Source of the DNA: Platynereis dumerilii
Taxonomy: Eukaryota; Annelida; Polychaeta; Phyllodocida; Nereididae
Assembly (NCBI GenBank): GCA_026936325.1
Contig: JAPTHN010000021.1
Coordinates: 1,922,001-1,986,000 of the forward strand
Length of the DNA stretch: 64,000 nt
Direction: 5' to 3'
A program made the translations under genes and the position numbers. Below are positions 10,711-22,804 of this stretch, in pieces; position 1 is the first letter of the stretch, and each line of letters starts with the position of its first letter. Under the pieces are notes generated by a model that ran no database searches, was not told the origin of the DNA, and saw only the letters and a program-made list of their open reading frames with translations.

Positions 10711-12326
10711 TAATTCCTTATAGTTAGTGTACTAACCAGCCTTTCTAAAGTTATGGAAACTATCATGATGCATCAAATGCAGCCACATCTTGAGAAAGTC
10801 TACAGTCCGTACCTATCTGCGTATAGGAAAAATTATGGCTGTCATTCTGTCTTAATTCATACAACTGAAATGTGGAGACAGGCTCTAGATGATAAAAAAT
10901 ATGTGGGTATTATCATGTCTGACTTATCGAAGGCATTTGACTGCCTACCCCACGGCCTTCTTCTAGAAAAACTAGAATTGTATAACTTCAGTCAATCTGC
11001 TGTTAAACTAATTCAAGATTACCTCAGTGAACGGTCACAAAGAGTTAAACTAGGTCAAATTGTTAGTGAATGGCGACCACTTACGAAAGGTGTCCCGCAA
11101 GGGAGTGTGATTGGACCGCACTGTTTTAACTTGTATATCAATGATCTGTTACTGGCTCTGATAAAAGGAAATGTTATTCCTAGTAACTATGCTGATGACA
11201 ACAGCTCCTCTGTAATAGCAAATTCCAAAAATGAAATACTGTCAAAAGTAGAAACTACATTTGTACTTCTTAGAGATTGGTTCAAAGATAATTTAATGAA
11301 AGCCAATAGTGACAAATTTCAATTTATGCTTCTCTGTCCCACTGTATCAGAGAATAAATTAACTCACTCGGTTACAATTGACAATCTCACTTTAACTAGT
11401 CAAAATGAAGCTAAACTTCTTGGTGTTATGATTGATAAAGAGTTAACACTTAATGGTCATGTAATCTCAAAATGTAAACAGGCAAACAGTAAACTAGCAA
11501 TACTCAAGAGATTAACCTCTTACCTATCAGAAGATTGTAAATTAGCTATACTTAGAAATTTCATAGTTGCACATTTTATTTATTGTTCACCTCTTCTACA
11601 CTTTTGTAAAAAGTCGCATAGAGACAAAATGGAAAAAATCCTCCTTCGAGGTCTTAGATTTGTTTACGAAGACTACAGTTCAAGTTACGAGACCTTGCTA
11701 GTCAAGGCAAATATGTGTACTGTAGAAATAAGCCGAGAAAAGGCTATCATATGTGAACTCTTCAAGTGCTTAAAAGGACTTGGGCCGAAATACATGTCAG
11801 AAATATTTTCACCATCGGAGAAGGTCTCCAGGACTGGACCGAATTTCGCAATCCCAAGGGCAAGGACAACAAGATTTGGAGATCACTCACTTCGATCCCA
11901 AGGGCCAAAATTATGGAATAGCCTACCAGTGGACTTTAAAAACTGTACCACCATTGATGCTCTTAAGTCCAAGCTAAAAGCCTACAATGGCAATAGATGC
12001 AGATGCAAATTATGTAAATAGGCTTACGTGCCTGGGTTTCATTTCATTTACCAATTCTAAATTATTAATCTGCTGTAAATATTTTAAAAACTGTCTTGTT
12101 TTTACATTATTTTAACTTATTTTATTTATACTTGATTTTTATTACTCAAAAACTGTTTTTACCATCCTAATTTACCTGATTTTTCTGTTTTTAATTGTTT
12201 TAAATTGTTTTTCTCTTTCATATATTTTTGTTTGAGATATGTCATAAAATAGCTCCTTGGAGCTAATGTTACATGTATATCAAACGTGACAATAAATAAA
12301 CATTTGAATCTTGAATCTTGAATCTA
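10711..12326 (+). mobile_element. 5'-truncated CR1/L2-like LINE with reverse transcriptase, 3' UTR and (GAATCTT)n tail
   Basis: The open frame begins near 10714 and ends with a stop at 12019-12021; the ATG at 10753 gives 422 aa. The RT motifs run in order: SVLTSLSKVME, then LSKAFDCLPH (palm motif A, about residue 65), GVPQGSVIGP (motif 3/B), NYADDNSSS (catalytic YADD, about residue 147), and a C-terminal FGDHSLRSQGPKLWNSLP. The 3' UTR holds an AATAAA near 12293 and ends in direct repeats ttgaatcttgaatcttgaatc at 12304-12326, the microsatellite tail typical of CR1-like LINEs. The endonuclease is missing from this strand. The retained RT frame has no stops, which suggests a fairly young insertion. 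Confidence 0.85.
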
Positions 12327-12329
12327 TAG

Positions 12330-14780
12330 GGAACAGATCACAAATTGGCAACCGGTTGGTTTCTGAAGCCTCCAGATTCCCATCCTTTAATTGACAAAAT
12401 GCTGTATTTCAAAAAGTATCTGTGCTGGAGACCTGAAATTTGGCCCAAAAGGTGCAAGCCACTTTCCTTTTCATGGGTAATAGATTGTTCAGGCCAAAGT
12501 GGGTTAGGAAACAAACATCGATGTATTTATATTCAGTACAGATCCGCAGATTATTGGGCATGAAAGTGCAGTGATATGTGATCATTTGATCCACACACTC
12601 TCACGATCCACACACAATGCCAACTTAAAAACGCATTTCTAGAAAGATTTTTTTTTGGCTGAAATGTCAAGGTTTTCAAATTTTGACCCACTAATGGTTG
12701 ACTTTGAATATTTTTAACAGTGTTTTGTTTATCATATAATAACTATTGATAGATGATGTAAAGTAAGTAGTTGACATTGGAGGCCCATTGATCTGCACAA
12801 TGAAAGGTTTTGTTCCATGTAGTATTAGCAATGGAATAATTCATTCAATGTTATGAAAATGTTTACGTTCAGTTTTCCCTAAGTGTTCAATGTTGAATCA
12901 TTTTCTAACTTTTTAAAGTTTGAAATTGAAATCTAGTTTTATTTAGTACATGTATGTGTTGTTTATGCCGGATGAACAGCTATTACTATGTTCTTTACAT
13001 CTTGATAAATTTGTTTGATATTCATGATTGTCATATTTTGTGTTAGTTCAACCATGGACGATTAATCGTCCATGGTTCAACAAACAGTACGTATGCAGAA
13101 CCTCTGCAATAGAAATTTCTTGACAAAATAGATATTGTGTGTATAATTTGTCCAAATTGAAATAATTATGATTTCTTCAAAATATGCATTTTTGATGATT
13201 ACCATGTTTTGTTATCAGAGTCACAAGTGGTTTTTTCTTTTTATCACCTTGTTTAACTTAGAAATATTAGTTACAAAAAAAGAGATATTCCCTCGGAGGG
13301 TGTTATATCTACCGTTTTTATAGGCACGTAAACAAGTATATTCAACAGCCAACCAGGTGATAAATAAGCCAACTGGGGTTGGGTAGTTTAGGTTGCACTG
13401 TTTGAATAATACTATCGTTTTGCATTTACCACATATCAGAAATGAAATGAAATATATATATTGTGTAATTCCATGACAGCCAAAAGTCTTTCTTTCATGA
13501 ATGTCTGAGGAAGTTCATTTGTGTGTTTGTAAAATTTAATCCTGTGTGATTTAATGCCTGGATAATGAACGAAGATATAGATGAGTGGAATTTTGTTGTT
13601 ACTAGTTGTTTGCTGGTTTGAGTGCCGTTGTTGTTTATGAAATTTTATGTCTCAGTCAAGTTGAACAGTCAAATTTTTGATGAATGTTGAGCAATGAATC
13701 TGTTGATGAATGTTGTTATCGCTGTTCAATTGCAATTACCTGGTATGTAAAAATAAGTGTGTGCAGGTATTGTAAATCCAGAGCAAGTAGACCATTTTAT
13801 TGAATCGTAACAAAATGTTTAGATTTATATTTTCCTACTTCGTTATTATTTTTCCAAGGCAACTATTGTTATGTTTACCATTAACTTGTGAATAGGTGTT
13901 GCATTGTTACATTGTCCTTTTGATTGTTATTATTTGATCTCTTGATCTAGTTAGGGAAGATGACTCTTGTTGTCATTTTCATGTCAGAGAACGAACCAAA
14001 GTAAAAGAATATACAACAAAAACAAATGATGTAATTTAATTTATATATACAGAAGTGATTTACTGGTATGTAACTTGCTGCCACTGATCTTCATGAATTA
14101 TATTATTTCTTCTTTAGCCTTCATCTGAAATTATTAATTTCGATATTTCATTGCATAGAGTGCTTATTTCTTTTTTATTTACCTTTTTTTATTTACCCGT
14201 ATAAAGTGCAAAATTATATAATTAAAGTTTTCTGAAATGCTATTTCTTGTTTGTTTTCAAAGAGGATGCTCATCTTATGAATGAAAATGACTTTGTGCGT
14301 TTTCATTGAAACTCCAAAATTTGTGTGGGATTGAACTGGTCTGCGTACATGGGGTTCATGGTTAAGCCTCAAAGCTTCTAATATGTTTCAAGGGCTCTTA
14401 CTGAAGCCAGAATTGTGGTGTGTCTTAAGTTTCTCAGAGCAGGAATGTTTGATATCCTGCATATATTTTGATGTCAGTTTATTTACGGTCCACTTTGGCT
14501 TATCTTTAAGACGAAAAAAGTAGGCCTTTGAGAATGTGATCCCAATTCTTCAAATGTAAATAGGTGGCCCATCTAGGTGGCTTTTATAAATCCGAAAAAA
14601 AAGACCACTTTGGTAAACATATTCTGACCAGATGATGGGCAGTTTGTTCACAATAGATATTAACCCTGGAACTTTTTTTTTTGGTGTCAAGTGGTTAATT
14701 TTTTTTTTTTCACGAAAAATGCTGTCCATTCCAAGGATCATGTTGTTGGGCTCTCAGGAGTAAGGCTGTAAGAAGTCAAT
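12330..14780. other. Intergenic or intronic AT-rich DNA, no gene seen
   Basis: Open frames here are short and of random composition. Apart from a perfect palindrome at 13050-13077 I see no gene, RNA gene or transposon end. Confidence 0.5.
13050..13077. repeat. Perfect 28-bp palindrome
   Basis: The arms AACCATGGACGATT and AATCGTCCATGGTT meet with no spacer. After one mismatched pair a further three base pairs match on each side (ttg/caa). No coding or known TE context is seen within 1 kb. Confidence 0.85.
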
Positions 14781-14781
14781 A

Positions 14782-16016
14782 GGGGAAAGTCAGGTATATT
14801 GGACCTATGAAAGAAATGTTGCTCTAACTTGGTATGCATTGCAGACAGATATGCATTACTATTCCAATATATGTTAGGCTGGTCATCTGGCTTCAACCAC
14901 AGGAAAGAGGGGTCCCGTATCTTTCAATGTTTTAAAGATAACTGTTTGATAAATTATGAAAAACGGTTCAATATACCTGCCATAGTTATTTATTGGACTA
15001 CTATTGGATGGTAAATTGGACTGCCAGCCAAAGACAAGATTCACCCAGTGGACATCCAAAATTAGTTTTATCAAGTGAACATTGAACCTTTTTGTCACAA
15101 CTGCATTTATTGTTAGCTCGTCTCTATTCGAAGATATTATTGCTTCAAGTCCAATTATTTTGGTTAAAAACGGGTATATGTATGGTTCATTAGCCATATA
15201 GCCCAAGTAATCATTATCATTTTTGTCCAGGTTTCTTAAATTGTCAAACAGAATAAAATAAAACAAATTGGGTCTTTTTGCTGAAAATTTATCTGCCACA
15301 AACCACTTGGAAGGTGCGACAATGGCAGTGGTCCAGTTTGTCTCACTTCAGGTAAATTGGACCAGCTACACAATCCGAGCCATAGGAAACTTACCATGAG
15401 ACAAAATCTCATAAAACTTTATCATACTCTCATTAATACAATTTTATATAGTTGGAGTCGTCAAGTCGGAGATTTTTGGGTGGAGTCGGAGTTTGATTTT
15501 CAGGTTGAGTTACAACAATGTGAATGTATCTTGAATTTTAAAACAACTTCCTGAACAATTATTCAAGAGCGAAAGCCAATGGAAAATTTTCGGAAATACT
15601 TTTTGTCCCCTGTTAATCCTGTAATATTTGTTTGAAATAATGCCGACAAGCGGAGTCGGAGTCGGTATTCAGGAGACCGTCGGAGTCTGAGAAAGCACTT
15701 GTAGTAAGGAGTCGGGAGTCGGACTCGGTTCACTTACTACCCAACTCCAAAGCCCTGGTACCGTCACAGGATTATGCAATCATCAAAAGTCAGAACTAGC
15801 ATCAGAATGTCTCAGAATAGTCCAAAAACACAAATATCAGCTCTGTAATTTTTCTGTTTACTCAGGCACAATGACAATACAGCACATGAGAATGGAATTG
15901 GAGATGTTATAACTGATCAGTCTATCACAAGTCCACTTATTGCCAGAACCTGACAAATGCATTTTTTACGCAATGGTACAGTATACCTGCCTGGTCCAAT
16001 ATACCTGACTTTCCCC
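14782..16016. mobile_element. TIR transposon of 1,235 bp with perfect 24-bp inverted ends
   Basis: The first 24 bp (GGGGAAAGTCAGGTATATTG plus GACC) are repeated exactly in inverted form at 15993-16016. The words 'tattggac' and 'caggtaaattggacc' recur inside at about 14995, 15010 and 15345. No convincing target duplication remains: the flanks read agtcaata and aaaatttt. The open frame at 14883-15299 on the minus strand shows no transposase motif. A gagtcg-rich MITE fragment lies inside at 15440-15765. I cannot assign a superfamily. Confidence 0.8.
15440..15765. mobile_element. Nested GAGTCG-rich hAT-like MITE, left end lost
   Basis: The right tip reads CCAACTCCAAAGCCCTG. Its inverted form, CAGGGCTTTGGAGTTGG, fits hAT-like MITE ends. 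Toward both ends the words ggagtcgg, gagtcgt and ggactcgg are iterated. The left side begins abruptly at tagttggagtcgtc with no matching tip or target duplication, so the copy is truncated. Confidence 0.5.
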
Positions 16017-16225
16017 AAAATTTTTGGGGGCTGCTAAAAAATTATGGTGAATTTGCCACCAAAATTAATTCACAAATTTCTGCTGGAAACTCCCAAAAAT
16101 TTGCTTTTTCGCAATTTTTCGGAGACCTGCAGCTCACATATTGTGTGCACCTATGAATGTACTCTTTCCATGGATATAGCTTATAGCTAGCAAACAAAAT
16201 GTGTCCAGTTAACATTTACAGTTAT

Positions 16226-16642
16226 TAGGGACCGCAGAATTTATGACTGGGGGGGTGGGAGTTTTGCCAGAACTTCCCGTCAAAAATTAATACCCCCCCC
16301 CTTGAGATTCATGCGGATTTTTAGCACCCCAACCCGAGGCTTCATGCGTATTTTTAGTAACCCCCCCCCCCCTCAACATATAAACGAATAAACACATATA
16401 TTTATTGTTATACATGGTCACACGTACTGATTCGCCCCATTTCGTGGACTTTAGCGCGTAAAAAAGCGCGGATAAAGTTATAGTTTATGCGGGTATTATA
16501 AAAAAATTTCTTTGTTTAAATTTCTTACCCCCCCCCTTTGGAAGTGTTGTAAAAAATTAATACCCCCCCCTTGAAACACGTGTGAAAAGTTAGTACCCCC
16601 TCGGGCAAAACCCCCACCCTCATAAATTCTGAACGGTCCATA
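16226..16642. mobile_element. MITE with TAGGGACCG-type ends and C/G homopolymer tracts
   Basis: The left end TAGGGACCGCAGAATTTATG pairs with the inverted right end TATGGACCGTTCAGAATTTA (one base of offset). Next to both ends come G-rich or C-rich runs and 'gttttgcc'. Several further C runs (16293, 16364, 16530, 16563) alternate with 'aaaaattaata'. No target duplication is clear. The tip resembles hAT elements. It has no coding capacity. Confidence 0.65.
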
Positions 16643-16680
16643 AGATCATAATGTTATTTATTGTATTTTATTAGGCTTAC

Positions 16681-16872
16681 CTTACATGCTTCATTAAAGC
16701 AGCTGGAGCAAACAAATCCTTCACCCAAGTCCAGTCCAGATGATGCCAGGACTTCCTTCACTGTCACTTCAGTTGAACCCCTCAATTTTCCCGTAACCGC
16801 ATGTCTATAATACCCTTTCCCCTTCCCCAAACGTTTAACAAAAGGATCCCCACACTTAACACAAACTTCCAT
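16681..16872 (-). CDS. Candidate first coding exon of a CxxC...CxxC protein, function unknown
   Basis: From an ATG at 16872 the minus strand is open for exactly 64 codons to a good donor (AAG|GTAAGC, donor starting at 16680). The peptide starts MEVCVKCGDPFVKR, continues through a Gly/Lys/Tyr stretch and ends EGFVCSSCFNEACK. Two CxxC pairs about 47 residues apart (Cys4/7 and Cys55/58) suggest one small treble-clef-like zinc-binding domain, of the kind often placed at the N terminus of invertebrate regulatory or transposon-derived proteins. The next exon would lie at lower coordinates, but I did not find it; the MITE at 16226-16642 occupies part of that space. The ATG choice is supported by the start of the Cys-containing segment. 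Confidence 0.5.
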
Positions 16873-17715
16873 CCAAAAAAAGAAGGTAGGCCTAACTAAA
16901 AGAAAAATCAATAACTACATAGTGCCTGCCTGTCTGACCCATCGATGCATCAATCAAGACGTCTGCTGGTTGTATTTTTATTTTATTTTATCAAACAAAT
17001 GTACAAAATTTTCATTTTTTCAATAAATTGAAACAGTTATATGTATATATAGCTTTAATAATGAGGTCTTCCACGCAGCAGGCAACTATACTTCTTTCCC
17101 GCCATTGTGATAAACAACGACATAGTGCAGGCTATGGAGCGTGTGTGTTTTAGTCAGCCACAAAAAACCATCATGGCGTCGCACTCACCAAAGTGGCTCA
17201 CTTCAGCCAAAATAAAGCCTGAAACTCGCCGGATGACAGTTCCCTGAAGCACATAAATAGGTACAGTCTGTCAGTTTTGTCATATTTGAGAATTTGATGC
17301 AGTGTTGATGTGTACCAAGCCCCAGTTCATCAGAATCGTAATCCACCATAGCAAGGTATTGGTTGGACCAGACCTGAGTATCCAGACCTAAGAAATTGTG
17401 GCAATGCAGGCTTGCGAATGCCTATAATTTTTATAAATGCTGTGGGCCACCCTGTCTGGATCCACCACTGATCAAGACTTTCAAGATGTTTCTAAAATGA
17501 ATATTGAATATGAAACCACGCCATCCCTTCTCAGTCACTGTGCGCACTCAGCTATAGGTACCCTGAGCAGGTGAGTATCAATGAAACCTACCTCATTCGA
17601 ACCTGGGAGGGGGGGGGGGGGGGTTGCTGTTTCATCGGTTCTGATATTTTTGCCCTGGGATCAGGTTTTGGAAGTCTAAATACATGTATGTGGTGTGCTG
17701 GACTGCCAATCAGTC

Positions 17716-17774
17716 ATGGGTGACGTCATCAACCTTCGCATGCGCTGTGTATAATAGAGGAGGGTATGCTTCTC
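17716..17774 (+). repeat. CRE-bearing repeat, left copy of an inverted pair
   Basis: The block contains ATGGGTGACGTCATC (a perfect TGACGTCA cAMP-response-element palindrome), a 26-bp spacer, then GAGGAGGGTATGCTTCTC. The same two blocks with a 25-bp spacer recur in inverted orientation at 21159-21216. The spacers are only loosely alike. Confidence 0.65.
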
Positions 17775-17799
17775 TCACGGCCGCCAAAATATTTCCAGG

Positions 17800-19640
17800 G
17801 TTCCGAGATTTTTCTAGGGCTACCTACTCAACAAAATATGGGGTAAGTGATATGTATGTGTAGCTTACCTTTCACCTGACAAAACCCACCATAGGAATCA
17901 TTTATCCATTGTGTATTAGTGACAAAAACTGCCCCGAAACCATGTGTTCTTTTTTGAGACAGGCATATATACACAGCCCAACATCAACACAACAGGAAGC
18001 TGCTCACTGAGCATGCCCAGAAATCTGCAGCAAATTGATGTTTGTAAACAAAAGCACATGGCTTGTCTGACGTTTTCAAGTCATTTGCATGCTTGTTTGT
18101 CAATTAAGACTTAAGGCAGTGACCTACATGCCCACAGGTGTGTCAACAGGGCTGAAATGAAAGTCTGGTATTGGTTTGGGTGAGAATTTTGCAGACCATT
18201 CAAGTTTGGTCCAAGTATTGGGTGAAATTAGGTGACACAATGTTAGTTAACATGTTTTAGAACATTATGAACACACACTGGCATATTTAAAATGACAATT
18301 TAGTAACATTGAGACAAAAATTGGTTTACTGCTGTGAAAATGGGTAAGGTCACGATGACATAATGTGTTAGGGGTTGAGGCATATATATGTGTGTGTGAG
18401 TCTATGTCAAGATGTATTATTCTTGGTAATTTCCTGCAATATTTTTGTCATTTACAGACCTGTTATTATGAAAAATAATAATATATGTTTTTTACAGTAA
18501 TTTTTAAGTAAAAACAATTTGATTGAAATAATTGTTGCTTAATTTGCTTGGCTTGTGAATATTACATTCCCGGGAGTTATATATTTATTAATCCTACTTT
18601 CAGGTTACATGACATCGGCTGAGCAGATTCCCTGATACAATATGTATGGGATGAAGATAATTTCTGATATATATTACAGGAAATTTTATGTAAGTGGAAT
18701 CTCATATTGGCCTTTGGAAACAAAGTACAGATTCATATCCCTACCCCCCCCTCCCCCTCCCAAGACAGCAATCTCATTACTAATTGATTGCATTTCAGGC
18801 CGATTTATTTGCGTATTGGGAAAGTGCGGAGGGATTCAATAACAAGTACTTATGCAATCCTTGTGCATCACTGAAAAGCTACTGAAACTGTGACCGCCTC
18901 TTTATGCAAGGTTTGTGGTATTTTGTAATTGTATTCAAATGGGAACTTGTAAGTAGGTTTGCTTCATTTTCTATCTGAAAGAGTTTTCTTATTTTCCAGG
19001 CTCAGGAGGCACCAAGTTTGACCAAATAAATGCATACTAGACTGACCACTTTGCATTGGATACGTCTTCACCTGTGGGTACAGGCGAATGTAAGTATTGT
19101 CACTATTGTGAGTTACAAATCGCAGGCCTCATAATGGCACAACTTGCAATTTAACCTGAATACTGATGGATCGTTTCTGTTGTTTATTTTCAGGAAATGT
19201 GTACCAGAGTTGGAGAAAGTGGATAGCTCCCACGGGAAAGAAGTATCCTTGGAATCCCTGCATATTCATCCCTGCAGCACATGGATAATTGTATTAACAA
19301 GAATTTCAACGAAATACCTCTATAGTATTCTATACGTTTTTCATTGCTGAATTGTTTAATTAAACATATATTTGTTGTTTCATTGATTTATGTTGGCCTA
19401 ATATTTTGTACATCTGTATTTGTGTACGATCTTGTACACATTGGACTATTGGTCCAGTGTGATTCTTTGTAATATTCAAGCACACATAATCACCTTAATT
19501 AATCACGCTTAAAATCTTGGTGTGCCAGTGCAACCTTTTCTATGTTGCAATTTTAATTTCTAAATATTTTGCATTTTCTACTCTTGTGAAAATATGGCAC
19601 TGTTCTTGTAAATGGCAATGGTATGCAATAAATTATTACA
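17800..19640 (+). ncRNA. Possible spliced transcript of unknown nature
   Basis: A donor-like ATGG|GGTAAGTG near 17843 is followed by a series of acceptor-like pyrimidine-AG sites before distinct short blocks (about 18602, 18798, 19001, 19194). One block ends in a short open reading (AYWESAEGFNNKYLCNPCAS, then a stop). An AATAAA near 19628 could end the transcript. No continuous protein can be threaded through the blocks, so if transcribed it may be non-coding. This is weak evidence. Confidence 0.15.
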
Positions 19641-19649
19641 AATACCGAA

Positions 19650-21158
19650 ATATCAAGCTCCTATTCACGTCACCTGTTATTCATTACGCTAATTAGTTTG
19701 TTATAATCATATATGTTGCATCTCTCGGAGGCCTATATCATTTGACCCTCAAATAATTGGGGGGGGGGACTAATCCAATTCAATAACTGCATCATTACTA
19801 ATGAACTTTATGTAAATTCCTGGATTATATAGGCCTCCTCGTGATGCAATGCGCAATGTGACACTTTGATAATTTATATTTCCCTGTGAGTTTCTTTTTG
19901 TTAATAAAATTTGTATCCTGTAACTTGTCTTAGCCTTTCAATGCAAAGCGAGCCTAATAAACAAATCTACATACAGCTCTTGTGTACCTTTTTTCAAAAC
20001 AATTGCATGATTTTATAAAAACATCTTCAGTTTAATGCAAGTATTTTCAAGAACAAGAATAGAACAGATATGCCTATATATATATATATAGGTTGTGACA
20101 TAACTAGAGGTTCCGAAATGGGGACTGGGGCCTCAAATTTCTGGGGGTTACCCAATATAACTATTTTAAGTATCAAGGCAACTTTTGGGGGCACCTACGG
20201 GGTGCCACCCCTGTGGCCCCACAGAGAAACCACTCTGTGTAGGTACATTTCGACTGGTTAAATGCTACTGGTCAGTTCATGCAACCACACTGTTGTGAAA
20301 GATTGATATTGAAGGCAGTTCTAACAAGCCTTTTAATTATCTGTTAAAATTCTGTTCATTTTACAAGGTTATGCATGCCAAATACGAAGTCTCCTTAATT
20401 GTGCACTTGTCCTCTTTAGCTCATCCTCCAACAGGTATCCTGCAATTAGCCAGTTGCCAGGCTATTATAATTCAATATTATTATTAAATTAATCCTTGCT
20501 TTTCATGGGCGAAAGCATTCCCTGATTTAGCAGGGTCACTGTGCATGAGGGTGTCTTTAGCTTGGATCAGTGTTTGGCTGCAGCTTGCACCAGTATGTGC
20601 AGGATCAGTGCAGTCAAGCAATACGTCTATGGCATTCAGTGATTCAATGAAATATTGTGTAAATAGGCCTAAATAATGCAAATCAGATAACCTCAGTGTG
20701 CAAGGCTTGCATGGGGAGAAGCAGAGGTGTTGTTGCTGAACAACCTTTGTTTTATAGGCCACACCCACTTTTTGCAGGGTGCCTTAAGAGGCATAACTGG
20801 ATGTATGCAGTGAAAGTTTACAGCTCAGTATTTTTTCTTGCTTGCAATTATGACAATTACTATCTTTGTACCCTTTGGTCATTTTATTAAACTGGCAATA
20901 GAATTATTTCTTTCGACAAATGCTGTGACACTCAATATTTGGTGCGGGGCTGCCCTGGCCATGTTGTGTACATTTCCCTTCCTCTCAGGTAAACCTCAGG
21001 AACTTTCATGGAATTAGCCAGTAAAAGGAGCTGCAGAGTGTGGTTTATATTTTTTACCGATGCATTAGGACCTTATCTACCCAACGGTGAGGAGTTTTCA
21101 GACCAGTTCTTGCACTAACATTTTATTTCACGGCGTTTTCCGAAGGCGCCAATTCTGG
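19650..21158. other. No gene seen
   Basis: Contents are AT-rich with short palindromic patches (gaggcctatat...atataggcctcc at 19728-19836, and a (TA)n run near 20075). I see no supported gene. Confidence 0.4.
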
Positions 21159-21216
21159 GAGAAGCATACCCTCCTCCTATCAATACGCTACGAGAGCAGC
21201 TGATGACGTCACCCAT
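21159..21216 (-). repeat. CRE-bearing repeat, right (inverted) copy
   Basis: This is the inverted partner of 17716-17774: gagaagcataccctcctc then gatgacgtcacccat. Together they face each other across 3.4 kb. A SINE body follows directly at 21228. Confidence 0.65.
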
Positions 21217-21227
21217 GCAATCAGTGG

Positions 21228-21325
21228 GTCCAGTGTTCGAATCCAGCTCTTGCAAGGTCACCTGGTCCTATGTTGGACAGCTGTTTCTATCATCCTTAGC
21301 CTTATTTTTTCCCTCCTGATGTGGT
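21228..21325 (+). mobile_element. Truncated tRNA-derived SINE copy
   Basis: The sequence 'gggtccagtgttcgaatccagctcttgcaaggtcacctgg' followed by 'ctgtttctatcatcctt' matches the B-box and body of the fuller copy at 22886-23095. The A-box side and the 3' tail are missing. Confidence 0.6.
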
Positions 21326-21799
21326 TCTTGTTACTTAAGTTGTTTCTTTTTGTCTCATTGTCCCCCTTACACTTTAGTGTAAGAGGGGGATACTGTTTTG
21401 AGCTTGAAGCGTCGTGGAATAATATTTTGTACTGCACATTTCTTCAAAACCACAGGGGTTACTCCGTCAAAATTGGTCTAATTTTGTTCATTGCAACATC
21501 AATTATGTTAAGCAATCGATTATTACCCTTCTACAATTCATTTTCCAAGTCAAATCCAGCTTTAAACTTCGTGAATCGCCTCGTTTTTCGAAAATCGATG
21601 TCACGAGATGTTACCGCGGCCGTTTTCGATTTTGGTAGGATCGCGTTACTCGAGCGGTCCGGGTGACTTACGTCCGCGGGCATTTTCGATTTTTTACGTT
21701 TATGTACTCCAGCGGTCCGCTTGACTTCCGTTCGTCACCAATCAAAAACGTCTCCTATTGTGCAGTACGCACATCCGCTGTGTCTGCAGTCTAGTCAAA

Positions 21800-22012
21800 C
21801 AGGAGAATAGCAATCAATGATAGCAATCAATGACAGCAGTCAATGATAGCAGTCAATGATAGCAATCTATGATAGCAGTCACTGATAGCAATCAATGATA
21901 GCAATCAATGACAGCAATCAATGCTGCCAATCAATGATGCTAATCAATGATACCAATAAATGATACCAATCAATCATACCAATCAATTATACCAATCAAT
22001 TATCATTGGCAA
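21800..22012. repeat. 13-bp minisatellite, unit about 'atagcaatcaatg'
   Basis: About 16 copies of AGCAATCAATGAT-like units are joined head to tail. They drift from tagcagtcaatga through tgccaatcaatga to taccaatcaatta at the right. It ends about 790 bp upstream of the proposed GSTZ1 start codon. Confidence 0.8.
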
Positions 22013-22804
22013 TGGGAAAAGGTCTTTCATTATTCACAAGACACTGACAGTAAATAATAAAAACAAGTACAACTATGGAAAGTAAATGTTAACATTCTAC
22101 AATTTTGATTTACTTCTTTTTTGGTTAGTGATTAAATGTGAAAATAGGGGGGACAATTAAGTCCCTTTGGGACAGCATTACATGCATCGAAAGATCCCCT
22201 ATCCTGTGCTGCATCTAGTTACACATACTTGATTATTGAAGAGGCCAATAATAGGTTTGTAGGTCAAGCCATTGTGTTAGTTACAAGTGCGAAGTGTGCT
22301 ATTAATATGGCTGTTCAGCCTGGTATTTAACATGTAACTTAGTACAGTACAGCACAAGGCCAGACATAATACATCTTTAGCTTCTCTGATCTTCTCGAGG
22401 TACTTTTTCTGGGTTTCTGAAAAAAACAAAAACAAAAGAGGTAATCTGAATTTTTATGTCAATTTAATAAAAAAAATGTGGGTTAGCTCAATAATTTTTT
22501 TTTGCAGGTAAAAAATCTGTTATGTCAGATCCGAGAAGCTAAAAATTAATTATTCCTGGCCTTGTGTAACCTGATCTGACCAGATGGCTCTGTTCTACTT
22601 GCTTTCTATTGCTTGGCAGTTAATTGTATACTAGTGATACACCAGACATGTTTTGCAAATTACTAAGTTTATAAGCTAGTGTACCTCATTAAGTGGATCC
22701 AACAAAAAAGGATACACATTGTCAAAAGGATTTATTTTAGAAGACATTGTTGCCGAGACTGTTGAAAGGATCAAGAGCATTTATTTAGCTTGAAAGTCGA
22801 TGAC

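Noticed and set aside
14883-15299. 138-codon minus-strand frame as a transposase
   Set aside because: It lies inside a TIR element but shows no catalytic Asp/Glu context, zinc finger or known transposase motif.
21250-21666. 138-codon plus-strand frame with hydrophobic N terminus
   Set aside because: It starts in a SINE body and runs through a hairpin and unrelated sequence. No conserved motif, and no splice or initiation support.
21807-22010. Short regularly spaced repeats resembling origin iterons
   Set aside because: Simple 13-bp minisatellite with drift along the array and no origin context.
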